Shown in pieces: positions 1-6,878 of a DNA stretch of 7,832 nucleotides. Below the pieces are notes generated by a model. It made no database searches. It had not been told where the DNA came from and saw only the letters and a list, made by a program, of their open reading frames with translations. Origin of the DNA: an uncultured Lachnospiraceae bacterium. Its GTDB lineage: Bacteria > Bacillota > Clostridia > Lachnospirales > Lachnospiraceae. A program made the translations under genes and the position numbers. Where the stretch lies: contig CACZNZ010000282.1 of assembly GCA_902782625.1 (NCBI GenBank), forward strand, positions 1-7,832, in the 5' to 3' direction. Each line of letters opens with the position of its first letter. The stretch's first letter is position 1.

Positions 1-2231
1 AAGTATTATATGCAGATATCATTATCGATATCTCACATGAGGCACTCGACAAGGTATTCCAGTATAGAGTGCCTTTTTCCTTGGCTGAAGAAACTGCACC
101 CGGTACACGTGTGAAAGTCCCTTTCGGCAAAGCAAACCGCATCGTGGAGGGATATGTGATCCGGGTAAGTGAAAAGGCAGATTACGATCCCGGGAAGATC
201 AAAGAGATAATCGGGATTGTTCCGGATCAGCATGGGATCGAGTCTCAGCTGATCAAAGTGGCTGCCTTTTTGAAAAAACAATATGGGGGCTCCATGAGTC
301 AGGCCCTCCGTACGGTACTGCCGGTCAGGAAAAAAATGAAATTGAAAAAACAGATCACCGTCTCCCTGATGATTCCCGCTAAAGAGGCAGAAAGTCTTCT
401 TGCCTTCTGGGACAAAAGACATTATCGTGCCAGGGTCAGACTGCTTGAACTTCTTCTCAAGAAGGGGGACGTTCCCTATGAAGAGGTCAGGAACACAAGC
501 GGTCTGAGCAGGAAAGCTTTAGAAGAGCTTTCGAGAAAAAAAGTAATCTGTATGTCAGAATCGGTGCGGTATCGCAATCCATTTGGCAATCTGGATGTGG
601 AGGATTGTCCGGTTACTCTTCATGAGGAACAGCAAAGAATTATCGATGATTTTCGATCCAGAAACAATCTCGGAACTTTTCTGCTGCACGGGGTGACCGG
701 CAGCGGGAAAACAGAGGTCTATCTCGCCTTGATCGAGATAATCCTTTCCCAAAAGAAACAGGCAATTGTCTTGATCCCGGAGATTTCTCTGACTTATCAG
801 ACTGTATCGAGGTTCTACGGCCGTTTTGGGGACAGAATTGCCGTGATCAATTCGCGACTGTCTGAGGGAGAACGGTCTGATCAGATTGAAAGAATACAGA
901 CGGGGGAAGCAGATGTAGTGATTGGACCGAGATCTGCCCTGTTTGCTCCTTTGAATCATCTTGGACTCATCATTATTGATGAAGAACACGACGGTGCCTA
1001 TAAAAGTGAACAGACACCAAAGTATCACGCCGTGGACACGGCGATTTACCGGGCCACGCTCGCAGGAGCAAGTGTGGTGCTGGGTTCCGCTACGCCTTCG
1101 GTAGAAAGCTATGAGAAGGCACTTTGTGGAGAATATATTCTCTGGGAAATGAAAAAAAGAGCGACAGGTGCCTTGCTGCCGGAGACAAAAATCATTGATT
1201 TAAGAGATGAATTCCGGGAGGGAAACCGGTCGATGTTCAGCAGGGAACTTAAAGAAGAGATCCGCAGGTGCCTTGACAGGAAAGAACAGATGATGTTGTT
1301 CCTGAATCGCAGAGGATACGCCGGATTTGTTTCCTGCAGATCCTGCGGGGAAGTCAGGAAATGTCCGCACTGTGATGTATCGCTGACCTTCCACAGACCG
1401 CAGAAGCTGATGTGTCATTACTGTGGTTATGAAGAGACATTTGACAAGGTGTGTCCTGTCTGTGGTCTGGCCCATACAGCGCCGTTCGGACTGGGGACGC
1501 AGAAGGTCGAGGCGGCACTGTATCAGGAATTCCCGGAAGCAAGGGTAATGCGCATGGATCTTGATACGACCAGAAAAAAGCATGCCCATGAAAAGATTCT
1601 GCAAAGCTTTGAAGCAGGACAGGCAGATATTCTGCTCGGCACTCAGATGATCGTCAAGGGTCATGATTATCCCAATGTGACACTGGTTGGCATCATTGCG
1701 GCAGATCTTACGCTTCACGGACAGGATTTCAGAAGTGCGGAAAGAACTTTCCAGCTGCTCTGTCAGGCGGCAGGAAGGGCAGGAAGAGGAGATAAACCCG
1801 GGAAAGTAATCATACAGACCTATCTGCCGGATCACTACGCTATCCGGAATGCGGCGCTGCAGTCTTATCAGGGATTCTTTCAGGAAGAATCGGTATTCCG
1901 GGCTTGCATGCATTACCCTCCCTATTCTCATATGATGGCGATTCTGATTCAGTCAGGGAGGGAAGAGGATGCAAAGATTGCCGGAGAAAGGATTGCTAAA
2001 ATGCTTTCCAATACTCAGCAGGGGAAAAAAGACCCTGTGGCGATTCTCGGACCTGGTCCGGCAAGGATTGCCAAAGTCAAGGATATATACAGACAGGTTC
2101 TGTATCTGAAACATACTTCCGGAGAGGTTCTCCTGAATCTGGAGGAACGACTGGCTCCTGTTGTCGAAGGACATCCTATGTTTGAGAAGGTCAGAATACA
2201 ATTTGATTACGAACCTGTAACACTTTATTAA
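1..2231 (+). CDS. priA: Primosomal protein N' / replication restart helicase PriA (5' end outside window)
   Basis: PriA is a 3'-5' superfamily 2 DNA helicase that recognises stalled or repaired forks and reloads the replicative helicase. The reading frame is open from base 3 with no start codon in frame before GTG 69. The codons before 69 encode YADIIIDISHEALDKVFQYR, the conserved N-terminal 3'-DNA-end-binding segment, so the true start lies just upstream of the window and GTG 69 is an internal Val. About 742 residues are visible, close to the usual 730-800. Walker A GVTGSGKT is at bases 690-713 and the DEEH box at 978-989. Eight zinc-binding cysteines lie in four CxxC pairs (CRSC, CPHC, CHYC, CPVC) between 1335 and 1463. 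The late helicase motifs GTQMIVKGHDYPNVTLVG and QAAGRAGRG are intact. It is followed by an 85-nt gap and then def. I see no terminator after it, so read-through into the next block is possible. Confidence 0.97.
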   Translation, partial: VLYADIIIDISHEALDKVFQYRVPFSLAEETAPGTRVKVPFGKANRIVEGYVIRVSEKADYDPGKIKEIIGIVPDQHGIESQLIKVAAFLKKQYGGSMSQALRTVLPVRKKMKLKKQITVSLMIPAKEAESLLAFWDKRHYRARVRLLELLLKKGDVPYEEVRNTSGLSRKALEELSRKKVICMSESVRYRNPFGNLDVEDCPVTLHEEQQRIIDDFRSRNNLGTFLLHGVTGSGKTEVYLALIEIILSQKKQAIVLIPEISLTYQTVSRFYGRFGDRIAVINSRLSEGERSDQIERIQTGEADVVIGPRSALFAPLNHLGLIIIDEEHDGAYKSEQTPKYHAVDTAIYRATLAGASVVLGSATPSVESYEKALCGEYILWEMKKRATGALLPETKIIDLRDEFREGNRSMFSRELKEEIRRCLDRKEQMMLFLNRRGYAGFVSCRSCGEVRKCPHCDVSLTFHRPQKLMCHYCGYEETFDKVCPVCGLAHTAPFGLGTQKVEAALYQEFPEARVMRMDLDTTRKKHAHEKILQSFEAGQADILLGTQMIVKGHDYPNVTLVGIIAADLTLHGQDFRSAERTFQLLCQAAGRAGRGDKPGKVIIQTYLPDHYAIRNAALQSYQGFFQEESVFRACMHYPPYSHMMAILIQSGREEDAKIAGERIAKMLSNTQQGKKDPVAILGPGPARIAKVKDIYRQVLYLKHTSGEVLLNLEERLAPVVEGHPMFEKVRIQFDYEPVTLY

Positions 2232-2239
2232 TCTTTTTT

Positions 2240-2281
2240 AGCTTCTATAAGATATCACTGTGTGATATACTATTTAGAGCT
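2240..2281. promoter_or_regulatory. Dyad symmetry overlapping the def promoter
   Basis: The core is a perfect 7-bp inverted repeat, ATATCAC (2252-2258) and GTGATAT (2262-2268), around a 3-nt centre TGT. Further pairing continues imperfectly outward: ATA 2247-2249 against TAT 2271-2273, and AGCT at both 2240-2243 and 2278-2281. The right core arm runs into the -10 hexamer, so a protein bound here would compete with RNA polymerase. It is not a terminator, because the only T-run (2234-2239) lies before the stem rather than after it. It may be an operator, or an AT-rich coincidence. Confidence 0.35.
2243..2271 (+). promoter_or_regulatory. Putative extended -10 sigma-A promoter for the def block
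   Basis: In the only intergenic gap there is a TATACT hexamer at 2266-2271, five of six matches to TATAAT, preceded by TGA, which gives the TGn extended -10 signature. At a 17-nt spacing the -35 position (2243-2248) reads TTCTAT, a poor match to TTGACA. A poor -35 is tolerated at extended -10 promoters. It would start transcription about 35-40 nt before the def ATG and drive def through prkC. This is inference from sequence only. Confidence 0.5.
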
Positions 2282-2300
2282 TTAACCCACTAACCAAAGT

Positions 2301-2318
2301 ATGCCAGGAGGTAGGCAT
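2301..2318 (+). promoter_or_regulatory. def ribosome binding site in a small hairpin loop
   Basis: A strong Shine-Dalgarno sequence AGGAGGT lies at 2306-2312, 5 nt from AGGAGG to the ATG at 2317. It is flanked by ATGCC (2301-2305) and GGCAT (2314-2318), which are exact reverse complements. The mRNA can therefore fold a 5-bp stem with an 8-nt loop that displays the Shine-Dalgarno and pairs the first two bases of the start codon. The site itself is clear. The hairpin is a prediction by eye. Confidence 0.6.
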
Positions 2319-2808
2319 GGCCATTAGAAAAATAAGAGTGATCGGTGATCCCTGTCTTGAGAAGAAATGTAAACCTGTAGTAAAAATCACGGACGGGACA
2401 AGGATACTGATTGAAGATATGTTTGACACGATGTATGAGGCACAGGGTGTGGGACTGGCCGCACCGCAGGTCGGGATACTGCGAAGGATCTGTGTCGTGG
2501 ATATCAGAGACGAGGAACCTATCGTACTGATCAATCCGGAACTTATAGAATCCTCAGGGGAGCAGACGGATCAGGAAGGCTGTCTTAGTGTTCCCGGAAA
2601 GAGCGCAGAAGTAACCCGGCCTGATTATGTGAAAGTGAAATCTCTTGATATTGATATGAATGAAGTGATCTATGAAGGAGAAGGGCTGAAAGCCAGAGCA
2701 ATTCTCCATGAGATGGATCATCTTGACGGCATTCTCTACGGAGAACGGGCTAATGAGCCGTATCATGATCTCGAAGAGGATGAAGAGTATGAGGAGATGG
2801 AAGAATGA
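2317..2808 (+). CDS. def: Peptide deformylase
   Basis: This cytoplasmic metalloenzyme removes the N-formyl group from nascent proteins at the ribosome. The 163-residue length suits the short bacterial class. All three family motifs are present: GVGLAAPQ (residues 44-51), EGCLSVP with metal ligand Cys89, and HEMDH with ligands His131 and His135 and catalytic Glu132. The ATG start follows a strong ribosome binding site at good spacing, and MAIRKIRVIGDPCL matches the usual family N-terminus. The C-terminus is a very acidic tail (DLEEDEEYEEMEE) beyond the conserved helix. Its purine-rich coding sequence also supplies the Shine-Dalgarno for fmt. The stop codon overlaps the fmt start as ATGA, so the two genes, which add and remove the same formyl group, are probably translationally coupled. 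It is the first gene of the compact block behind the putative promoter. Confidence 0.97.
   Translation: MAIRKIRVIGDPCLEKKCKPVVKITDGTRILIEDMFDTMYEAQGVGLAAPQVGILRRICVVDIRDEEPIVLINPELIESSGEQTDQEGCLSVPGKSAEVTRPDYVKVKSLDIDMNEVIYEGEGLKARAILHEMDHLDGILYGERANEPYHDLEEDEEYEEMEE
2792..2796 (+). promoter_or_regulatory. fmt ribosome binding site inside def
   Basis: AGGAG, 8 nt before the fmt ATG at 2805, lies within the codons of the acidic tail of Def. It supports the ATG that overlaps the def stop codon by 4 bp. Confidence 0.7.
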
Positions 2809-3764
2809 AAGTAATCTTTATGGGAACACCCGATTTTGCGGTACCGTCGCTTAAGGCAATAGCGCAGGCCCATGAGGTGATTGCTGTCGTTACACAGCCT
2901 GACAAGAGAAAAGGCAGGGGAAAAGCCATTGTATTTTCCCCTGTCAAAGAAGAAGCATTAAAACTGGGCATTCCTGTTCTGCAGCCTCACAAAGTAAGGG
3001 AAGAAGAGTTTGTGGAAGAACTTCGGAAACTGGAACCCGATGTGATCGTTGTGGCAGCTTTCGGACAGATTCTTCCGGAGAGCATCCTCTTGCTGCCGCC
3101 CTATGGCTGTATTAATATTCATGCTTCTCTTCTTCCGAAATACAGAGGTGCAGCGCCTATTCAGTGGGCTGTGATCGAAGGAGAGAAGGAAAGCGGCATC
3201 ACGACCATGTATATGAGCAAAGGTCTTGATACCGGTGATATGATTGACAAAGTGAGCACTCCTCTTTCTGTGAAGGAAACCGGGGAGAGCCTTCACGATA
3301 AACTTGCCACGTTGAGCGGTCCTTTGATCCTAAAGACACTTGAGTCTTTGCAGGACGGAACCGCAGTCAGAACGAAGCAGAATGATGAAGAAAGCTGTTA
3401 TGCACCTATGCTTGATAAAGAGACAGGCCGGATCGACTGGAATGATCCTGCCGACAGGATCGAGCGCCTTGTACGCGGATTGAATTCCTGGCCGAGTGCC
3501 TATACAGATCTTTCCGGCAGGATCCTGAAGATCTGGGAAGCAGAAGTGGTGGATGATCCGATGTCTGAAGCTACACCCGGAACAATTGTCTCTGTAGAAA
3601 AAGACAGCTTTTCGGTGATGACAGGAAAAGGACAGCTGAAGATTACAAGTCTTCAGCTACAGGGAAAACGCCGGATGTCTACTCATGATTTCCTTCTGGG
3701 AAATCCAATGAAGGAAGGACAAAGACTGAACGGAAACAACGATGAAGACAAGAACGGACATTAG
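2805..3764 (+). CDS. fmt: Methionyl-tRNA formyltransferase
   Basis: Fmt transfers a formyl group from 10-formyl-tetrahydrofolate to Met-tRNA(fMet), preparing it for translation initiation. It has 319 residues, the usual length. The N-terminal Rossmann-type formyltransferase domain starts MKVIFMGTPDFAVPSL. The tRNA-contacting loop reads TQPDKRKGRGK. The folate/catalytic signature NIHASLLPKYRGAAPIQWA contains Asn104 and His106, and GLDTGD contains Asp142; this is the Asn-His-Asp triad, with the same spacing as I recall for the E. coli enzyme. The C-terminal OB-like tRNA-binding domain follows, from about residue 205 (KETGRIDW, LVRGLNSWPSAYT, LKIW). The start overlaps def by 4 bp and has AGGAG 8 nt upstream. 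The last 23 bp overlap the start of rsmB in another frame, so its final residues (NDEDKNGH) also serve as rsmB leader and start codons. Confidence 0.97.
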   Translation: MKVIFMGTPDFAVPSLKAIAQAHEVIAVVTQPDKRKGRGKAIVFSPVKEEALKLGIPVLQPHKVREEEFVEELRKLEPDVIVVAAFGQILPESILLLPPYGCINIHASLLPKYRGAAPIQWAVIEGEKESGITTMYMSKGLDTGDMIDKVSTPLSVKETGESLHDKLATLSGPLILKTLESLQDGTAVRTKQNDEESCYAPMLDKETGRIDWNDPADRIERLVRGLNSWPSAYTDLSGRILKIWEAEVVDDPMSEATPGTIVSVEKDSFSVMTGKGQLKITSLQLQGKRRMSTHDFLLGNPMKEGQRLNGNNDEDKNGH

Positions 3765-5112
3765 GGCAGAAGCCCTTGATACACTGGTTGCCATAGACAA
3801 GGACCATAAGATGGCCGGAGAGCTGATGGCCAATGCACTGATGCGTTGTCAGTTCCTCCCCAGACAGGAGAGGGCCTTTTATACCAGGCTCTGTGAGGGT
3901 GTACTGGAGCGTAGGATCTATCTGGATTATATTCTTGATCATATTTCCAAAACACCGATGAGAAAATGCAGACCGGTGATCAGGAATCTGCTTCGCATGG
4001 GAACTTATCAGATTCTTTTTATGAATGTGCCCGATGCGGCAGTCTGCCATGAGACAGTGAAGATGGCCAGACAAAGAGGGTTTCAGCGGCTTAGTGGATT
4101 CGTCAATGGCGTGCTGCGTAATCTGTGCCGCTCTAAAGATCATCTTCCGACTCCTGATGTGAACGAGGATCCGATACGTTATGCAAGCATCATGTATTCT
4201 GTGCCGCATTGGATTACACAGATGATCTTTTCACAGTACGGACAGGATGCAGGGAAACAGATTCTTGCTTCTTTTCTGGAAGAAAGACCGATGAGTATCA
4301 GGACCCAGCTTTCGCATAATACACCTGAACAGCTTGAACAGAGATTGAAAGAGGAGGAGATCACGGTACATCCGGGAAAGCTTTTTCCTTATGCTTTTTC
4401 TTTGGAAGGAGTCAATCATCTGAGGAAACTTGCCTCTTTTCGGGAAGGGTGTTTTGTCATACAGGATGAGAGTTCTATGCTGCCTGTCCATATTGCAGGA
4501 ATCAAAGAAGGGGATCTGATCCTTGATGTCTGTGCAGCCCCTGGGGGAAAAAGTCTTCATGCAGCGGACCGGCTGCATGGGACAGGAACTGTAATTGCAA
4601 GGGATGTTACATCGAAGAAATTAGATTTGATAGAAGAGAACATAGACCGGCTGCAGTGTACCAATGTATCTGCAGAGTGTTGTGATGCCAGAATTTTTGA
4701 TGAAGAGCTCATGGGAAAAGCAGATGTCGTTCTGGCCGATGTGCCCTGCAGCGGATTGGGAATTGCCGGGAAAAAGAATGATATCCGTTATCACTTAAGC
4801 CCGGAGAGGATGGAAGACCTTCGCGTTTTACAAAGAGAGATTCTGGGCACTGTCTGGAAATATGTGAAGCCCGGAGGACAACTCATCTATTCCACCTGTA
4901 CCATCAACCGTGAAGAGAACGAAGAGAATGTAACATGGATCACGGAACACACACCGCTGGTCCCTGCATCCATGGAGGAAGACCTTCCTGCTGCTTTACA
5001 GGGAAGAACCGGGGGTAAAGGCTATCTGACCCTGCTTCCCGGAATAGACCCCTGTGACGGATTTTTCACAGCGAAATTTATCAGACCGGAGGAAAACCAT
5101 GAAGTGGAATGA
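3742..5112 (+). CDS. rsmB: 16S rRNA (cytosine(967)-C(5))-methyltransferase RsmB
   Basis: This SAM-dependent enzyme makes m5C967 in 16S rRNA. It has 456 residues, normal for the family. The N-terminal NusB-like RNA-binding domain covers about residues 1-140, from RAEALDTLVAIDKDHKMAGE to SGFVNGVLRNL. The C-terminal Rossmann methyltransferase domain has the SAM loop ILDVCAAPGGKS (residues 260-271), ADVPCSGLG with Cys336, and YSTCTINREENE with Cys386. The two cysteines are the product-release and catalytic pair typical of RNA m5C methyltransferases. The ATG at 3742 is the first possible start, because an in-frame TGA lies at 3727. It sits 23 bp inside fmt and has only a weak Shine-Dalgarno (GGA at 3732-3734), so initiation probably depends on ribosomes finishing fmt. 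The 3' end overlaps rlmN by 14 bp. Confidence 0.95.
   Translation: MKTRTDIRAEALDTLVAIDKDHKMAGELMANALMRCQFLPRQERAFYTRLCEGVLERRIYLDYILDHISKTPMRKCRPVIRNLLRMGTYQILFMNVPDAAVCHETVKMARQRGFQRLSGFVNGVLRNLCRSKDHLPTPDVNEDPIRYASIMYSVPHWITQMIFSQYGQDAGKQILASFLEERPMSIRTQLSHNTPEQLEQRLKEEEITVHPGKLFPYAFSLEGVNHLRKLASFREGCFVIQDESSMLPVHIAGIKEGDLILDVCAAPGGKSLHAADRLHGTGTVIARDVTSKKLDLIEENIDRLQCTNVSAECCDARIFDEELMGKADVVLADVPCSGLGIAGKKNDIRYHLSPERMEDLRVLQREILGTVWKYVKPGGQLIYSTCTINREENEENVTWITEHTPLVPASMEEDLPAALQGRTGGKGYLTLLPGIDPCDGFFTAKFIRPEENHEVE
5088..5092 (+). promoter_or_regulatory. rlmN ribosome binding site (decides the start)
   Basis: GGAGG lies 6 nt before ATG 5099. It selects that ATG over the in-frame GTG at 5054, which would add 15 residues (TDFSQRNLSDRRKT after the start) that do not look like the family N-terminus. 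Confidence 0.8.
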
Positions 5113-6145
5113 TCTCAGATCCATGACGCTTGAAGAACTGACAGAATGTGTGGAAGAACTTGGTGAAAAAAAGTTCCGGGCCAGACAGATCTATGAGTGG
5201 CTGCACAAGAAGCTGGTTGAGACACCGGAGCAGATGAAAAACGTGTCGGCAAAGCTTAGAGATAAACTCTTAAAGGAACATCCACTCTACGGAGTATCCC
5301 TTATTGAAAGCCGGGAGTCGAAGATAGACGGAACAAAAAAGTTTCTTTTCGGACTCCATGACGGCAATATAATCGAAAGTGTATTGATGAGGTATAAACA
5401 CGGCAATTCGGTGTGTATCTCTTCGCAGGCCGGATGCCGTATGGGTTGCCGGTTCTGCGCCTCGACGCTGCTTGGACTGGCAAGGAATCTGTATCCTTCG
5501 GAGATGCTTGATCAGATTTATGCGATTCAGAGACTGACAGGAGAAAGGGTATCCCATGTAGTCGTCATGGGAACAGGAGAGCCGTTTGATAACTATGAAG
5601 CACTCTCCAGAATGCTTACGATGGTAAGCGATGAATCGGGAATCAGGATCGGACATCGGAATATCACGGTGTCGACCTGTGGTATTGTCCCGGGAATCTA
5701 TGCATTTGCAAAGGATCATCCCCAGGTGACACTGGCGATCTCCCTGCATGCATCTAACGATAAAATACGAAAACAACTGATGCCGGTCGCGAACCGTTAC
5801 TCATTGGAAGAATTGATGCGGGCGGCAGATTATCATATTGATCAGACCGGCAGGAGACTGACTTTTGAATACAGTCTTGTCCGGGGAGTGAATGATACGA
5901 AAGAGGAAGCACTTGAGCTTGCGGCTCTGGTTCGAGGCAAGAACTGTCATATCAATCTCATTCCGGTCAATCCGATCAAAGAAAGAGACTTCCGGCAGTC
6001 AGAACAGTCCGGAGTCGATGCATTTAAAAAAATATTGGAAAATAAACATATTCAGGTGACCGTGCGCAGGGAGATGGGAAGAGATATCCAGGCTGCCTGC
6101 GGTCAATTACGGAAAGATTACAGGGAAAGGAGTGAAAACGGGTGA
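5099..6145 (+). CDS. rlmN: Dual-specificity 23S rRNA (A2503-C2) / tRNA (A37-C2) methyltransferase RlmN
   Basis: RlmN is a radical-SAM enzyme that makes 2-methyladenosine at A2503 of 23S rRNA and at A37 of some tRNAs. With the start at ATG 5099 it has 348 residues, the normal length, and begins MKWNDLRSMTLEEL. An N-terminal accessory domain (LGEKKFRARQIYEWLHKK) precedes the radical-SAM barrel. The CxxxCxxC cluster ligands are Cys113, Cys117 and Cys120. Both extra cysteines of the mechanism are present: Cys106 (VCISSQAGC) and Cys334 (AACGQL), the latter being the methyl-carrying residue. VMGTGEPFDNY is the conserved SAM-binding segment. Cfr, the A2503-C8 resistance enzyme, is the main alternative. 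The genomic context and the RlmN-like N-terminus and AACGQL ending favour RlmN. It overlaps rsmB by 14 bp and prpC by 4 bp. Confidence 0.95.
   Translation: MKWNDLRSMTLEELTECVEELGEKKFRARQIYEWLHKKLVETPEQMKNVSAKLRDKLLKEHPLYGVSLIESRESKIDGTKKFLFGLHDGNIIESVLMRYKHGNSVCISSQAGCRMGCRFCASTLLGLARNLYPSEMLDQIYAIQRLTGERVSHVVVMGTGEPFDNYEALSRMLTMVSDESGIRIGHRNITVSTCGIVPGIYAFAKDHPQVTLAISLHASNDKIRKQLMPVANRYSLEELMRAADYHIDQTGRRLTFEYSLVRGVNDTKEEALELAALVRGKNCHINLIPVNPIKERDFRQSEQSGVDAFKKILENKHIQVTVRREMGRDIQAACGQLRKDYRERSENG
6126..6134 (+). promoter_or_regulatory. prpC ribosome binding site
   Basis: AAAGGAGTG, with GGAG ending 9 nt before the GTG at 6142, lies within the 3' end of rlmN. It supports GTG as the prpC start; that GTG overlaps the rlmN TGA as GTGA. 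Confidence 0.7.
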
Positions 6146-6873
6146 GAGCTTTTGGCGCTACGGACATTGGATTAAAAAGAAAGGTAAATCAGGACAGCTT
6201 TTTTTATTCCGATGAACCTATCGGCTGTTTTCCTAATCTTTATATAGTAGCAGACGGCATGGGAGGACATAAGGCGGGAGACCGCGCCTCTTCTTATGCA
6301 GTGACCCGGTTTGTGGATTATGCGAAACATTCCACGGAAAAACATTTATTTACGGGCATGAAACAACTTCTGGAAAAAATAAATGATGAGATATACAAAA
6401 TGTCGATGGAGGACGATGCTTACGCCGGCATGGGAACAACCTTTGTTGTGGCAACGGTTGTCGGTGACCAGGCATATATCATGAATGTGGGGGACAGCCG
6501 CCTTTATTATTTTGATGGTTCGATCAGGCAGGTTACCCTGGATCATTCTCTGGTGGAAGAGCTGGTTCGTGCGGGAGAACTGAAACCTTCCGAATCCAAA
6601 ACCCATCCGCAGAAGAATATCATCACCAAGGCGGTTGGTGTTTCCGAAGCGATCGAACCGGACTTCTTTCTGGAAACCATGGCGGAAGGAAGCAGCATTC
6701 TGATGTGTTCGGATGGTCTGAGCAACATGGTCAGCGATAACGAACTTTCCCGGATCCTGACATCTGCGTCGACAGAAGAAGAAGCCGTACATCAATGTAT
6801 TGAAGAAGCCCTGTTCTACGGCGGCCTAGATAATATTGCCGTAGTCATCGCCTCTCATAAGAGCGGGAGGTGA
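6142..6873 (+). CDS. prpC: PP2C-family Ser/Thr protein phosphatase (PrpC/Stp)
   Basis: This cytoplasmic metal-dependent phosphatase reverses phosphorylation by the neighbouring kinase PrkC. It has 243 residues, the compact size of bacterial single-domain PP2C enzymes. The metal-binding aspartates are all visible: Asp18 in NQDS, Asp38 in VADGMGGH, Asp191 in CSDGLS and Asp230 in GGLDN. Other family segments are GMGTTFVVATV, VGDSRLYYFDG, LDHSLVEELVRAG and HPQKNIITKAVG. There is no signal peptide or membrane segment. It starts at GTG, with a good Shine-Dalgarno and a 4-bp overlap with rlmN, and the product starts MRAFGATDIGLKRKVNQD, as the family usually does. A 5-nt gap separates it from prkC, an almost invariant partnership in Firmicutes. 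Confidence 0.96.
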   Translation: MRAFGATDIGLKRKVNQDSFFYSDEPIGCFPNLYIVADGMGGHKAGDRASSYAVTRFVDYAKHSTEKHLFTGMKQLLEKINDEIYKMSMEDDAYAGMGTTFVVATVVGDQAYIMNVGDSRLYYFDGSIRQVTLDHSLVEELVRAGELKPSESKTHPQKNIITKAVGVSEAIEPDFFLETMAEGSSILMCSDGLSNMVSDNELSRILTSASTEEEAVHQCIEEALFYGGLDNIAVVIASHKSGR

Positions 6874-6875
6874 TC
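6866..6875 (+). promoter_or_regulatory. Unusually complete prkC Shine-Dalgarno
   Basis: GGAGGTGATC matches ten consecutive bases of the standard complement of the 16S rRNA 3' end. GGAGG ends 8 nt before the prkC ATG at 6879. The site spans the stop codon of prpC. Confidence 0.75.
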
Positions 6876-6878
6876 AGG

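Noticed and set aside
1200..1931. Antisense open frame of 243 codons opposite priA
   Set aside because: It lies wholly opposite conserved PriA zinc and helicase motifs, its translation shows no family-like pattern, and I saw no ribosome binding site. It is a shadow of the sense codons.
2232..2281. Rho-independent terminator after priA
   Set aside because: The T-run at 2234-2239 precedes the dyad instead of following it, and no GC-rich stem lies before the T-run. Read on the minus strand, the stem is followed by A rather than T.
3679..4209. Antisense open frame of 176 codons opposite the fmt/rsmB junction
   Set aside because: It is covered by two well-supported genes on the other strand and has no recognisable motifs.
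5099..6145. Cfr-type antibiotic resistance methyltransferase
   Set aside because: Both families share the radical-SAM and paired cysteine motifs. The chromosomal rsmB-rlmN-prpC context and the N-terminal and AACGQL segments fit housekeeping RlmN.
6199..6205. T7 homopolymer early in prpC as a possible phase-variation tract
   Set aside because: The run is short, similar A7 runs occur in priA and rlmN, and the genes are core housekeeping genes in intact frames. There is no sign of slippage control.
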